Shown: positions 8,074-16,921, counted from the stretch's first letter. The stretch: DNA of 31,303 nucleotides from Clostridia bacterium (GCA_017453335.1 JAFTKI010000071.1:1-31303); one strand, 5' to 3'. Notes: generated by a model not told the origin, from the letters alone. A program made the numbers and translations.

Positions 8074-8104
8074 GGCGTTCTCCCTTCCTTTGTTTTGCAT
8101 CAGT

Positions 8105-8133
8105 ATTATAACACTTTTTTTGTCCTGTGTCAA
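8105..8133 (-). promoter_or_regulatory. Consensus sigma-A promoter of the XRE-SGNH operon
   Basis: Minus-strand TTGACA (8128-8133), 17 bp, TATAAT (8105-8110), both perfect. The start point would be near 8098, leaving a leader of about 25 nt before the GTG start and supporting that start choice. Confidence 0.85.
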
Positions 8134-8144
8134 TGAATCCGCCG

Positions 8145-8183
8145 AAAAAAAGAAAAATACGCAGGATGTTAGTTCCTGCGTAT
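8145..8183 (-). terminator. Rho-independent terminator of rpsT
   Basis: On the minus strand a perfect 10-bp stem (8157-8166 with 8174-8183) is followed by TTTTTCTTTTTTT. It lies 45 bp beyond the rpsT stop and just upstream of the XRE promoter. Confidence 0.9.
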
Positions 8184-8227
8184 CTTTCAAAACCTTTTGC
8201 GGTGGGTTAATCCGAAAAAGGCGGGAA

Positions 8228-8491
8228 TCAGTTCATTTCGTTGAGCTTCTTGGTAAGCTGGCTCTTTTTGTGAGCTGCGGCATTCTTATGGATGATTCCG
8301 TAAGCTGCTGCCTGGTCAACCTTCTTCACAGCGGACTTGTAAGCTGCTTCTGCAACTGCCTTTTCGCCGGAAGCCAGAGCTGCATCATACTTCTTCAGCT
8401 CGGTCTTCAGAGCAGTACGGTGCATTTTGTTTTGCAGAGTTTTTGCCTCGATGGTCTTAACTCTCTTCTTTGCAGACTTGATATTCGGCAT
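8228..8491 (-). CDS. rpsT: 30S ribosomal protein S20
   Basis: An 87-residue, lysine- and alanine-rich helical protein matching S20 in length and pattern: MPNIKSAKKRVK at the start, NKMHRTALKT, and the late AYGIIHKNAAAHKKSQLTKKL. S20 binds 16S rRNA early in 30S assembly. A near-perfect AAGGGAGGTG ribosome site precedes the ATG. It is a single-gene unit with its own promoter and a strong terminator. The leader is about 85 nt. Confidence 0.97.
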   Translation of the reverse strand: MPNIKSAKKRVKTIEAKTLQNKMHRTALKTELKKYDAALASGEKAVAEAAYKSAVKKVDQAAAYGIIHKNAAAHKKSQLTKKLNEMN

Positions 8492-8582
8492 GTGTGTTCA
8501 CCTCCCTTAAGATTTTAAGAAAATGATACTTGAAAAGTGGCGCCTGAGAGGGTGCGCACATTTTTCATCCATATACCCGTAT

Positions 8583-8611
8583 ATTCTATCACAACAAAAA
8601 GAAAATTGCAA
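8583..8611 (-). promoter_or_regulatory. Sigma-A promoter of rpsT
   Basis: Minus-strand TTGCAA (8606-8611), 17-bp T-rich spacer, TAGAAT (8583-8588). Transcription should start near 8576. Confidence 0.75.
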
Positions 8612-8808
8612 GTCCTTTTTGAAAAAAACTTTTCCTTTTTTTCTTTTTTTTGAAAATAGGCAAATTTGGAATCCCGTAAGGGGAATACTTTGAGCGTTTC
8701 GACGGCTTTTGATACCCGTGATGGAGAAATGATACTTCCGATTTTTCTTTACGGAGGCACATAATGCGTCAGAATTGATTATTTTTTAACAAAAATTTCA
8801 AATAGCTA

Positions 8809-8837
8809 TTGATTTTTGGAAAAGAATGTAGTACAAT
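8809..8837 (+). promoter_or_regulatory. Sigma-A promoter of pfkA
   Basis: TTGATT (8809-8814), 17 bp, TACAAT (8832-8837). The pfkA start lies 61 bp further, after AGGAAGGG. Confidence 0.75.
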
Positions 8838-8898
8838 ATTAAAAGATAAAATCAAGAGGTCTGCCGTGTGGCAGATATAGGCAGGAAGGGTTGATAAA

Positions 8899-9975
8899 AT
8901 GTCAGTTTTCAGAAAAATCGGTGTTTTGACTTCGGGCGGAGACGCTCCCGGCATGAATGCTTGCATAAAGGCTGTGGTAAATAAGGCTATTTCCATGGGC
9001 ATCGAGGTCGTTGGTGTAAACGGCGGCTACGCGGGCTTGATCCAGGGAGATCTGACTCCTCTGTCGCACAACCACGTTAATAATATCGTTCGCAAGGGCG
9101 GCACAATGCTGTATTCCAGCCGTTGCCCCGAATTTAAGGAAGAGGCGGGCATTATGCGCGCTGTGGAGACCTGCAAGAAGAATCAGATCGATGCTCTGAT
9201 CTGTATCGGAGGCGACGGAACCTTCCGCGGTGCTACCGATATGACGCTTCACGGCGTTCCTTCGATCGGTCTTCCCGGAACCATCGATAACGATATCACC
9301 GCAACCGACTATACCATCGGCTTGGATACCTGTATCAATACGGCTACCCGTTTCATCGACCAGCTTTGCGATACCTGTGAGTCTCATGCAAGACTGAATG
9401 TGGTTGAGGTGATGGGACGTGATTGCGGACAGGTTGCCCTGTATGCGGCTATCGCAACGGGTGCTGTTGCAGTAGCGATCCCCGAGGTTCCGTTCGATGA
9501 GGCGGCTGCGATCGAGAAGATCCGCAAGCTGCGCGCGGGCGGCAAGAGAAGCATGATCGTTGTCGTATCCGAGGGCGTGTTCAATCCCGACGGATCGAAA
9601 TACGGCGAAACGCTTGCAAAGAAGATCGAGGCTGAAACGGGCGTGGAAAGCAAGTTTGCACGCTTGGCACACGTTGTACGCGGCGGCGATCCTACCGTGC
9701 GCGACCGTACCACTGCAACAGAAATGGCTGTACGTGCCGTTGAATTGCTGGTGGAGGGCAAGAGCAATGTGGTAATGTGTGAGCTGGACGGTGACATTCG
9801 TGCCGTTGATATTTCCTTTGCGTTGATTGCCGACCGTATGTATAAAAATAAGCTCAAGGACGGAGATCTGGAGAAGTTCAGTGCCGAAGAGATTGCCGAG
9901 ATGGAGGCTTTGCGCGATAAGCGTACTGCTGAGCTCAAGCGTCTTTATAAGGTTGCACAGGACGTCAGCTTCTGA
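8899..9975 (+). CDS. pfkA: ATP-dependent 6-phosphofructokinase
   Basis: A 358-residue phosphofructokinase, the committed step of glycolysis (fructose 6-phosphate to fructose 1,6-bisphosphate). GVLTSGGDAPGMNACIKAVV is the N-terminal phosphate loop. GGDGTFRGA has Gly after Asp where PPi-dependent enzymes have a second Asp, and GLPGTIDNDI has Gly where those enzymes have Lys; both point to ATP as donor. MGRDCGQVALYAA and HVVRGGDPTVRDR are the substrate-site motifs. Compared with the 320-residue short form it has a charged helical C-terminal extension (about 320-358). Single-gene unit with its own promoter and terminator. PPi use by an aberrant enzyme is not excluded. Confidence 0.95.
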   Translation: MSVFRKIGVLTSGGDAPGMNACIKAVVNKAISMGIEVVGVNGGYAGLIQGDLTPLSHNHVNNIVRKGGTMLYSSRCPEFKEEAGIMRAVETCKKNQIDALICIGGDGTFRGATDMTLHGVPSIGLPGTIDNDITATDYTIGLDTCINTATRFIDQLCDTCESHARLNVVEVMGRDCGQVALYAAIATGAVAVAIPEVPFDEAAAIEKIRKLRAGGKRSMIVVVSEGVFNPDGSKYGETLAKKIEAETGVESKFARLAHVVRGGDPTVRDRTTATEMAVRAVELLVEGKSNVVMCELDGDIRAVDISFALIADRMYKNKLKDGDLEKFSAEEIAEMEALRDKRTAELKRLYKVAQDVSF

Positions 9976-9999
9976 TCCGATAAAGGTTAATGGATTGAC

Positions 10000-10037
10000 C
10001 GAACCGCATTTTCGCCGTGAAGATGCGGTTCGTTTTT
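10000..10037 (+). terminator. Rho-independent terminator of pfkA
   Basis: CGAACCGCAT (10000-10009) pairs perfectly with ATGCGGTTCG (10023-10032), followed by TTTTT. Confidence 0.92.
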
Positions 10038-10064
10038 GATTTTGAATCGATACACAAAATATAC

Positions 10065-10093
10065 TTGCTTTTTTTGCAAAGATGTGGTAGAAT
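10065..10093 (+). promoter_or_regulatory. Sigma-A promoter of the HtrA-like lipoprotein gene
   Basis: TTGCTT (10065-10070), 17 bp, TAGAAT (10088-10093), then CGGAGGAA just before the ATG. Confidence 0.75.
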
Positions 10094-10124
10094 AAAAAGG
10101 TAAAAAATTTTCGGAGGAATTTTT

Positions 10125-11579
10125 ATGAAACAAACGAAGCCGAGATATATTTTATCTTTGATCGGTCTGTTGCTTTGCGTGATGCTGATGCTGAGCGGAT
10201 GCGGAACGAAGGAGATCGCAACAGCCAAGATCAGTGAGAACGGAGAGCTGGTTCTGACCTATTCCGACGGTACAGAGCAAAACGTGGGAGTGGTCGTTGG
10301 AGCCGACGGTGAAGACGGAGCCGACGGTAAGGACGGCGTTGACGGTCAAGACGGAGTCAACGGCAAAGACGGTGTTGACGGTAAAGACGGAGCCGACGGT
10401 AAAGACGGAGCCGACGGTAAAGACGGAGCCGACGGTAAAGACGGAGCCGACGGCAAAGACGGTGCTGATGGCAAAGACGGTGCTGATGGCAAAGACGGTG
10501 CTGACGGTCAAGATGCCGAAAGCAACCTTGCACACGCCGTTACGAAGGGCTTGAAAAATTCGGTCAGCATCTATGCCAAGGTGTATCTTCCCAATGCAAG
10601 CTCCCCCACGGGCTGGAAGCAATATACCTCCACGGGCTCGGGCGTGATCTACCGTCCCGATAAAGCCACGGGAAGTGCATTTATCATTACCAATTATCAC
10701 GTTGTTTATCACAAAAATAACAACACGGCAACCGGTGTGAGCGATGAGATCGGTGTCTATCTGTACGGCAGTGAGCTGGATGGGATGCTGATTCCCGCCA
10801 CTTATGTGGGAGGCTCGATGTACTACGACATTGCGGTTTTGCGTGTGGATAACAGCGAGCTGCTGAAGTCCTCGGCTATGGAGGAGTTGACGATTGCCGA
10901 TTCGGACACCATTTGTCCCGGTGACACGGCGATTGCGATCGGAAACTCCAATATGATGGGAATTGCAGCTTCCTACGGTATCGTGAGCATGGATTCCGCA
11001 GAGCTGTCGAAGCTTGCCGCCGACGGTAAGACCAACCTGACCTTCCGTTCGATTCGCATCAGCACCTCCATCAACTCGGGCAGCAGTGGCGGCGGACTCT
11101 TCAATGACCGCGGTGAGCTGATCGGCTTGGTACACGCCAAGGTGGTGGACGAAGCGGTGGAGGGCATCGGATATGCGATTCCTGCCAACATTATGAAGGG
11201 GGTTGCCGATAATATTATCGATCATTGCTACAATACCGATACTCTGACCATGCAGAAATGTGTATTGGGGATTACGGTGAAGGCGCAGAGTGCTCACGCC
11301 GTTTACGATAACGCAACGGGACGCACCTCGATCGTGGAAAAGGTGGTTGTTGATGCTGTAGAAGCGGACGGTGCCGCTAACGGCGTTCTGCAAGTGAACG
11401 ATGAACTGGTTTCGGTTACTCTGAACGGTAAAACGAAGGGGATTACGCGCCACTTCCAGCTTGCGGACTTTTTGCTGAATGCGCGCGCAGGTGACGTTGT
11501 GACCTTTACGGTGATTCGGAACGGTGCATATCTCAATCTTTCGCTGAGCATTACCAACGCTTGCATCATTTCTTATTGA
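10125..11579 (+). CDS. HtrA-like trypsin-family lipoprotein protease with collagen-like repeat
   Basis: A 484-residue exported protein. A signal peptide with lipobox LSGC (Cys26) anchors it to the membrane. Residues 59-130 are 24 consecutive Gly-x-Asp/Asn triplets, mostly GKD and GAD and without proline, forming a long stalk-like spacer. The protease domain (about 140-365) has a full trypsin-type triad: His192 in ITNYHVV, Asp235 in YYDIAVLRV, and Ser321 in NSGSSGGGL, which matches the NPGNSGGPL motif of HtrA/DegP. The last 100 residues resemble a single PDZ domain (VLQVNDELVSVTLNG). HtrA proteins degrade misfolded exported proteins; here the stalk would hold the protease away from the membrane. 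It is a single-gene unit with own promoter and terminator. Confidence 0.88.
   Translation: MKQTKPRYILSLIGLLLCVMLMLSGCGTKEIATAKISENGELVLTYSDGTEQNVGVVVGADGEDGADGKDGVDGQDGVNGKDGVDGKDGADGKDGADGKDGADGKDGADGKDGADGKDGADGKDGADGQDAESNLAHAVTKGLKNSVSIYAKVYLPNASSPTGWKQYTSTGSGVIYRPDKATGSAFIITNYHVVYHKNNNTATGVSDEIGVYLYGSELDGMLIPATYVGGSMYYDIAVLRVDNSELLKSSAMEELTIADSDTICPGDTAIAIGNSNMMGIAASYGIVSMDSAELSKLAADGKTNLTFRSIRISTSINSGSSGGGLFNDRGELIGLVHAKVVDEAVEGIGYAIPANIMKGVADNIIDHCYNTDTLTMQKCVLGITVKAQSAHAVYDNATGRTSIVEKVVVDAVEADGAANGVLQVNDELVSVTLNGKTKGITRHFQLADFLLNARAGDVVTFTVIRNGAYLNLSLSITNACIISY
10380..10505 (+). repeat. In-frame 18-bp tandem repeat coding GKDGAD
   Basis: Seven 18-bp units encode GKDGAD (residues 86-127). 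The first four share the sequence GGTAAAGACGGAGCCGAC exactly; the last three share GGCAAAGACGGTGCTGAT apart from one base. The two blocks of identical units point to recent slippage or unequal exchange, so the copy number probably varies between strains without breaking the frame. Confidence 0.9.
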
Positions 11580-11610
11580 GTTGAGAATCGGATACGGGAT
11601 CTACCGATAG

Positions 11611-11651
11611 AAAAAAGGACGAAGAATTGTTAAAATTCTTCGTCCTTTTTT
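11611..11651 (+). terminator. Strong terminator after the HtrA-like gene
   Basis: A perfect 18-bp inverted repeat (11611-11628 with 11634-11651) with a 5-nt loop; it starts with A6 and ends with T6, so it could act in both directions. Confidence 0.92.
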
Positions 11652-11659
11652 GGTAAGCA

Positions 11660-11898
11660 CTGTATTTGCGGATACAGATGCGATTCTGTTGGTCGATATG
11701 CTTCGCTACGCTCAGCTCGATATATTTACCTTCGGTAAATTCGATATAACCGCCCTTGCGGTCGGTTTCGATATGATATTCGCCTGTGTATTTCTGGTGC
11801 GAAGCACGTATCGAGTCCGTAAGGACATATCGAGCGCAAAGTGCATATCAATCGCCGCAGGCGAATATCGATGCAATGTGCCCAAAGGGGCACATTGC
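11660..11898. repeat. Nested multi-hairpin element with TCGATAT spacers
   Basis: This non-coding element contains eight short hairpins, most of them separated by a 7-bp spacer. On the left half the spacer reads TCGATAT (11693, 11717, 11741, 11768); on the right half it reads in reverse complement as GTATCGA (11808), ATATCGA (11827), ATATCAA (11845) and ATATCGA (11865). The spacers can thus pair across the element as four rungs, leaving opposed hairpins at three four-way junctions: 11700-11716 with 11852-11864, 11724-11740 with 11834-11844, and 11748-11767 with 11815-11826. Flanking hairpins are CTGTAT/ATACAG (11660-11677) and a perfect 11-bp stem (11873-11883 with 11888-11898) that abuts the hpf stop codon and may end hpf transcription. 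Function unknown. Confidence 0.8.
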
Positions 11899-12429
11899 TT
11901 ATTCTCCTTCCGGAACGATCAGACCGTATGCACCGTCACGCCGCGCGTATACCACGCAGGTCGCGTCGGTCTGGTCATCAACAAATACAAAGAATTGGTG
12001 ACCGAGGAGGTTCATTTGCAGAATTGCTTCCTCGGGCGACATGGGCTTGGTGGGGTAGGTCTTCGTGCGGATAATGGTTTCCTCTTCATCGGGCGTGTCG
12101 TCGAAATCCTCAACTACGGGCGGAATGAACACATCCTCGCGCAAGCGGCGTGCCAGACGAGTTTTGTTCTTGCGGATCTGACGCTCGATATTGGTAACGG
12201 CATCGTCCAGGGCATCGCGGAAGCTGTCTGCCCCCACCTCACTGCGGAACAGCGTTCCCGCCGCAGAGATGGTCAACTCGATGAATTTTTGATTATGTTT
12301 ACAGCAGAGAGTGACGGTTGCCTCTCCCTCGCCGGAAAAGAATTTGTCGAATTTGGCAAGCTTTTTGTTGATCAGGAGCTTCATGTCCTCATACACATTC
12401 ATTTGTCTTCCGATAACGTTGATCTTCAT
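11899..12429 (-). CDS. hpf: Long-form ribosome hibernation promoting factor
   Basis: A 176-residue ribosome-associated protein. The N-terminal domain (about 1-97) has the beta-alpha fold pattern of HPF/RaiA (MKINVIGRQMNVYEDMKLLINKKLAKFDKFF). After an acidic linker (VEDFDDTPDEEE) comes the C-terminal dimerisation domain (about 118-176) with KPMSPEEAILQMNLLGHQFFVFVD. The long form pairs 70S ribosomes into inactive 100S dimers during starvation. ATG at 12429 is preceded by AAGGAAGG. A promoter lies about 55 bp upstream. Immediately after the stop is the 11-bp hairpin of the nested repeat element, the likely transcript end. Confidence 0.94.
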   Translation of the reverse strand: MKINVIGRQMNVYEDMKLLINKKLAKFDKFFSGEGEATVTLCCKHNQKFIELTISAAGTLFRSEVGADSFRDALDDAVTNIERQIRKNKTRLARRLREDVFIPPVVEDFDDTPDEEETIIRTKTYPTKPMSPEEAILQMNLLGHQFFVFVDDQTDATCVVYARRDGAYGLIVPEGE

Positions 12430-12485
12430 AACGAATCCTTCCTTTCACGGGTTTTGCAACAAGGATTATAACCTTCTGCAACTTC

Positions 12486-12514
12486 AGTATATCATATCTT
12501 TTTGAAGTTGTAAA
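12486..12514 (-). promoter_or_regulatory. Sigma-A promoter of hpf
   Basis: Minus-strand TTTACA (12509-12514), 17 bp, TATACT (12486-12491), giving a leader near 50 nt. Confidence 0.7.
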
Positions 12515-12556
12515 GATAATCCAAAGAATTTTTACGCATCATCATCAATTTTGTAA

Positions 12557-14692
<2,136 letters not shown>

Positions 14693-14709
14693 ACTTTGAT
14701 AAAACCATT

Positions 14710-14751
14710 GAATTGCAAGAGCTTTTTACAGCCTCTTGCAATTCTTTTTTT
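14710..14751 (+). terminator. Rho-independent terminator of ligA
   Basis: GAATTGCAAGAG (14710-14721) pairs perfectly with CTCTTGCAATTC (14733-14744), followed by T7. Confidence 0.93.
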
Positions 14752-14768
14752 GAAAATATATTAAAATG

Positions 14769-14786
14769 ATTCTAATTCTAATTCTA
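14769..14786 (+). repeat. Triple ATTCTA direct repeat upstream of the Fe-S genes
   Basis: ATTCTA occurs three times back to back, 68 bp upstream of the -35 element of the Fe-S gene promoter, in very AT-rich sequence. It could be part of an iron- or redox-responsive operator, but it is not a clear Fur, PerR or IscR box. Confidence 0.4.
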
Positions 14787-14853
14787 AATTAAAACAAAAT
14801 AAAAGGAATTGTCAATTCATAAAAAGTTCACAGTATGATTCTCTTCAAACCAC

Positions 14854-14882
14854 TTGCATTTATATAAAAAATGATGTAAAAT
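14854..14882 (+). promoter_or_regulatory. Sigma-A promoter of the Fe-S assembly pair
   Basis: TTGCAT (14854-14859), 17-bp A-rich spacer, TAAAAT (14877-14882). The start codon lies about 42 bp downstream. Confidence 0.65.
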
Positions 14883-14924
14883 AATAATCTAAAGAAAGTA
14901 TGTATGATCAACAGAGGACGAGCT

Positions 14925-15641
14925 ATGTTAGAATTAAGAAACGTATCGTATAAAACCGATGACGGCAAGGAGATCTTGCGAAACGTCAACCTGAAAATAG
15001 CCGATCGCTTTGTAGCGGTCACGGGTCCCAACGGAAGCGGAAAGTCTACGCTTGCCAAGCTGATCGCGGGGATCTATCAGCCTTCCTCGGGACAGATCCT
15101 TCTGGACGGAGAGGATATCACCGACCTGTCAATCACCGACCGTGCGCGTCGCGGTATCAGCTTTGCGTTCCAACAGCCTGTGCGCTTCAAGGGAATCACG
15201 GTAAAGGATCTGATCTCGATGGCGGCAGGCAAGAAGATCTCGGTTTCCGAGGCGTGTGCGTATCTCTCGGAGGTCGGACTTTGCGCGAAGAATTATATCA
15301 ACCGCGAGATGGACGGTTCTCTGTCGGGTGGCGAGCTGAAGCGTATTGAGATTGCAATGATCAATGCTCGCGGCACCAAGCTTTCGGTGTTTGATGAACC
15401 CGAGGCAGGTATCGACCTTTGGAGCTTCAACAATCTGATCCAGGTCTTCCGCGGAATGTATGAAAGAACACGCGGAACGATTCTGATCATTTCCCATCAG
15501 GAGCGTATTCTGGATATCGCCGACAAGATCGTGGTGATCGCAGGCGGCGAGGTTTCGGCGTACGGTCCCAAAAATGACATCCTGCCCGAGCTTCTCAACG
15601 TACAGGCAGGCTGCCGCTTTACCAAGGAGGTGAATGCGTGA
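14925..15641 (+). CDS. Fe-S cluster assembly ATPase, SufC/SmsC-like
   Basis: A 238-residue ABC ATPase of the soluble SufC type. Walker A is GPNGSGKST (34-42), the Q-loop is FQQ near 83, the signature LSGGELKR starts at 133, Walker B is LSVFDEPEAGID (153-164) and the switch His is His191. DEPEAGID and the short, membrane-partner-free form separate it from transport ATPases; SufC energises the SufBC(D) scaffold that builds Fe-S clusters. The ATG at 14925 has AGAGGACGAG upstream; an ATG at 14904 has none. Its stop overlaps the start of the SufB-like gene, and an AAGGAGG site for that gene lies inside its 3' end. Confidence 0.88.
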   Translation: MLELRNVSYKTDDGKEILRNVNLKIADRFVAVTGPNGSGKSTLAKLIAGIYQPSSGQILLDGEDITDLSITDRARRGISFAFQQPVRFKGITVKDLISMAAGKKISVSEACAYLSEVGLCAKNYINREMDGSLSGGELKRIEIAMINARGTKLSVFDEPEAGIDLWSFNNLIQVFRGMYERTRGTILIISHQERILDIADKIVVIAGGEVSAYGPKNDILPELLNVQAGCRFTKEVNA

Positions 15642-16558
15642 TGGATGCCATCCAAAAGCATTTATTGGAGGAGGTTGCCGACATTCACGAGGTTCCGCAG
15701 GGCGCATATTCCTTGCGCATCAACGGAGCCCTGCACGGCAAAAACAGCTCCGAAAATATTACGATTGAAAAAAAGACCGACAAGCCGGGTATTGATATTT
15801 TTATCAAGCCGGGAACCAAAAACGAGAGTCTGCATATTCCCGTGATTTTGTCGCAATCGGGGCTGAAGGAATTGGTGTATAACGATTTCCACATCGGTGC
15901 CGATTCCGACGTGACCATCGTTGCAGGCTGCGGTATTCACAACAGCGGAGACGCTGAAAGCGAGCATAGCGGTATCCATTCCTTCTTCGTTGGCAAAAAC
16001 GCGAAGGTAAAGTATATCGAAAAGCACTACGGAGAGGGCGACGGAAACGGCAAGAATCTGATGAATCCCACTACCGTTGTGGTGCAAGAGGAAAACAGCT
16101 ACATGGAAATGGAGACCGCCCAGATCAAGGGTGTGGATTCCACAAAGCGAAACACCACCGCAAAATTGGCAGACGGTGCGACTCTTGTGATCCGTGAGAA
16201 GATCATGACACACGGTGAGCAGTTTGCCGAGACCGACTTCACGGTCGATCTGGACGGTGAGGGCTGCGGCGCACATGTTGTTTCCCGTTCGGTTGCGAAG
16301 GATAACAGCCGCCAGGTCTTTTTGTCGCGCGTGCGCGGAAACAACCGTTGCTCGGGACACACCGAGTGCGATGCCATCATCATGGATGACGCACAGGTAA
16401 CGGCGCTTCCGCAGATCGAGGCAAACCACGTAGATGCGGCGCTGATCCACGAGGCGGCGATCGGTAAGATCGCGGGTGAGCAGCTGATCAAGCTGATGAC
16501 GCTGGGACTTACCGAAAAGGAAGCGGAAGAGCAGATCGTAAACGGTTTCTTGAAATAA
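15638..16558 (+). CDS. Single SufB/SufD-family scaffold protein, SmsB-like
   Basis: A 306-residue beta-helix scaffold of the SufB/SufD family, much shorter than typical SufB (about 470). It keeps the family core: GADSDVTIVAGCGIHN with Cys98, a repetitive beta region, NNRCSGHTECDAIIM with Cys238 and Cys244, and the end motif HEAAIGKI with His271/Glu272, then EEQIVNGF. The N-terminal SufB extension is missing. With the SufC-like gene it forms a two-gene set like the SMS (SUF-like minimal system) of anaerobes and archaea; no cysteine desulfurase or SufU is adjacent. Start is GTG at 15638 (7 nt after AAGGAGG, overlapping the upstream stop by 4 nt) or the next codon ATG at 15641. Confidence 0.85.
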   Translation: MMDAIQKHLLEEVADIHEVPQGAYSLRINGALHGKNSSENITIEKKTDKPGIDIFIKPGTKNESLHIPVILSQSGLKELVYNDFHIGADSDVTIVAGCGIHNSGDAESEHSGIHSFFVGKNAKVKYIEKHYGEGDGNGKNLMNPTTVVVQEENSYMEMETAQIKGVDSTKRNTTAKLADGATLVIREKIMTHGEQFAETDFTVDLDGEGCGAHVVSRSVAKDNSRQVFLSRVRGNNRCSGHTECDAIIMDDAQVTALPQIEANHVDAALIHEAAIGKIAGEQLIKLMTLGLTEKEAEEQIVNGFLK

Positions 16559-16568
16559 TGATTATTTG

Positions 16569-16612
16569 ACACGGGGAAAGTGCAATTATCTTTGCGCTTT
16601 CCCTGTGTTTTT
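16569..16612 (+). terminator. Terminator of the Fe-S assembly pair
   Basis: ACACGGGGAAAGTGCAA (16569-16585) pairs with TTGCGCTTTCCCTGTGT (16592-16608) apart from G/T positions, followed by a T run, 10 bp after the stop codon. Confidence 0.85.
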
Positions 16613-16627
16613 ATGTTTAAATCTGAT

Positions 16628-16669
16628 AAAATTTAGGAGAAAATCCTAAAAAATACAAAATTTAGGAGA
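16628..16669. promoter_or_regulatory. TTTAGGA repeat cluster, possible operator
   Basis: TTTAGGA (16632-16638) and TCCTAAA (16644-16650) form a perfect 7-bp inverted repeat around GAAAA. A third half-site lies at 16661-16667. The 13-mer AAAATTTAGGAGA is repeated exactly at 16628 and 16657. The site is over 400 bp from the operon promoter, so its role is uncertain. Confidence 0.4.
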
Positions 16670-16703
16670 TAAAGGCTGATTTTTTGAAGATTTTGAGAAA
16701 TCG

Positions 16704-16727
16704 TGAACGTGTAGAAAAAAACGTTCA
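16704..16727. promoter_or_regulatory. TGAACGT inverted repeat
   Basis: TGAACGT (16704-16710) and ACGTTCA (16721-16727) form a perfect 7-bp inverted repeat with a 10-nt spacer. It may be a regulator site or just a weak hairpin. Confidence 0.35.
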
Positions 16728-16799
16728 TAATTTGTGCAAAAGAAACAAATACGGAAGCCTGTTTTTTTGCGAAATATAGAGAGCGAAATCGTGAAAACG

Positions 16800-16816
16800 G
16801 GTAATTAAAATTTACC
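16800..16816. promoter_or_regulatory. Palindrome A, putative operator
   Basis: GGTAATTAAAATTTACC is an imperfect palindrome that agrees with palindrome B at 14 of 17 positions. The two start exactly 105 bp apart, close to ten turns of B-DNA, as expected if one regulator bound both sites and looped the DNA. Confidence 0.45.
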
Positions 16817-16868
16817 TTTTTGAATTATTCGTTTTTTTAGAATGAAAAATTGCGAAAATCTTGAACAA

Positions 16869-16900
16869 AAAACAGCCGTTTCGGCTTAAAACAGCCGTTT
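16869..16900 (+). repeat. Tandem AAAACAGCCGTTT repeat
   Basis: The 13-mer AAAACAGCCGTTT occurs at 16869-16881 and 16888-16900. Between them AGCCG-TTT-CGGCT can form a small hairpin. It lies directly before palindrome B. Confidence 0.5.
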
Positions 16901-16904
16901 TTGC

Positions 16905-16921
16905 GGTAAATAATATTTACT
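16905..16921. promoter_or_regulatory. Palindrome B, putative operator
   Basis: GGTAAATAATATTTACT contains the perfect palindrome GTAAATA-A-TATTTAC (16906-16920). It lies about 136 bp upstream of the operon -35 element and matches palindrome A. Confidence 0.5.

Larger units (their letters stand above)
8492..8898. other. Intergenic region between divergent rpsT and pfkA
   Basis: About 400 bp with the rpsT promoter and leader on the left and the pfkA promoter on the right. The middle (about 8612-8805) is AT-rich with poly-T runs; I see no gene, riboswitch or tRNA in it. A CCCGTAAGGGG mini-hairpin lies near 8675. Confidence 0.6.

Noticed and set aside
8764..8778. A four-codon reading frame (MRQN) after GGAGG near 8755.
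   Set aside because: It lies upstream of the pfkA promoter and is too short to support as a gene or leader peptide.
10299..10514. The repeated GACGGTAAAGACGGAG tract as CRISPR or a non-coding satellite.
   Set aside because: It is in frame, codes for regular Gly-x-y triplets and lies within a complete lipoprotein gene.
11693..11871. The TCGATAT-spaced region as a CRISPR array.
   Set aside because: Repeats are only 7 bp, change orientation midway, and the units between them are hairpins of 11-20 nt, not spacers; no cas genes are near.
11650..12471. A plus-strand open frame across the nested hairpins and hpf.
   Set aside because: It is antisense to a clear hpf gene and runs through the hairpin element, with no ribosome site.
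11660..12485. The hairpins near hpf as the raiA RNA motif.
   Set aside because: That motif lies in the 5' leader of hpf/raiA genes; here the structured element is on the 3' side and the 5' leader is only about 50 nt.
14761..14790. The ATTCTA repeats as a Fur or PerR box.
   Set aside because: They are direct repeats without the inverted 7-1-7 symmetry of Fur-family sites; left only as a repeat.
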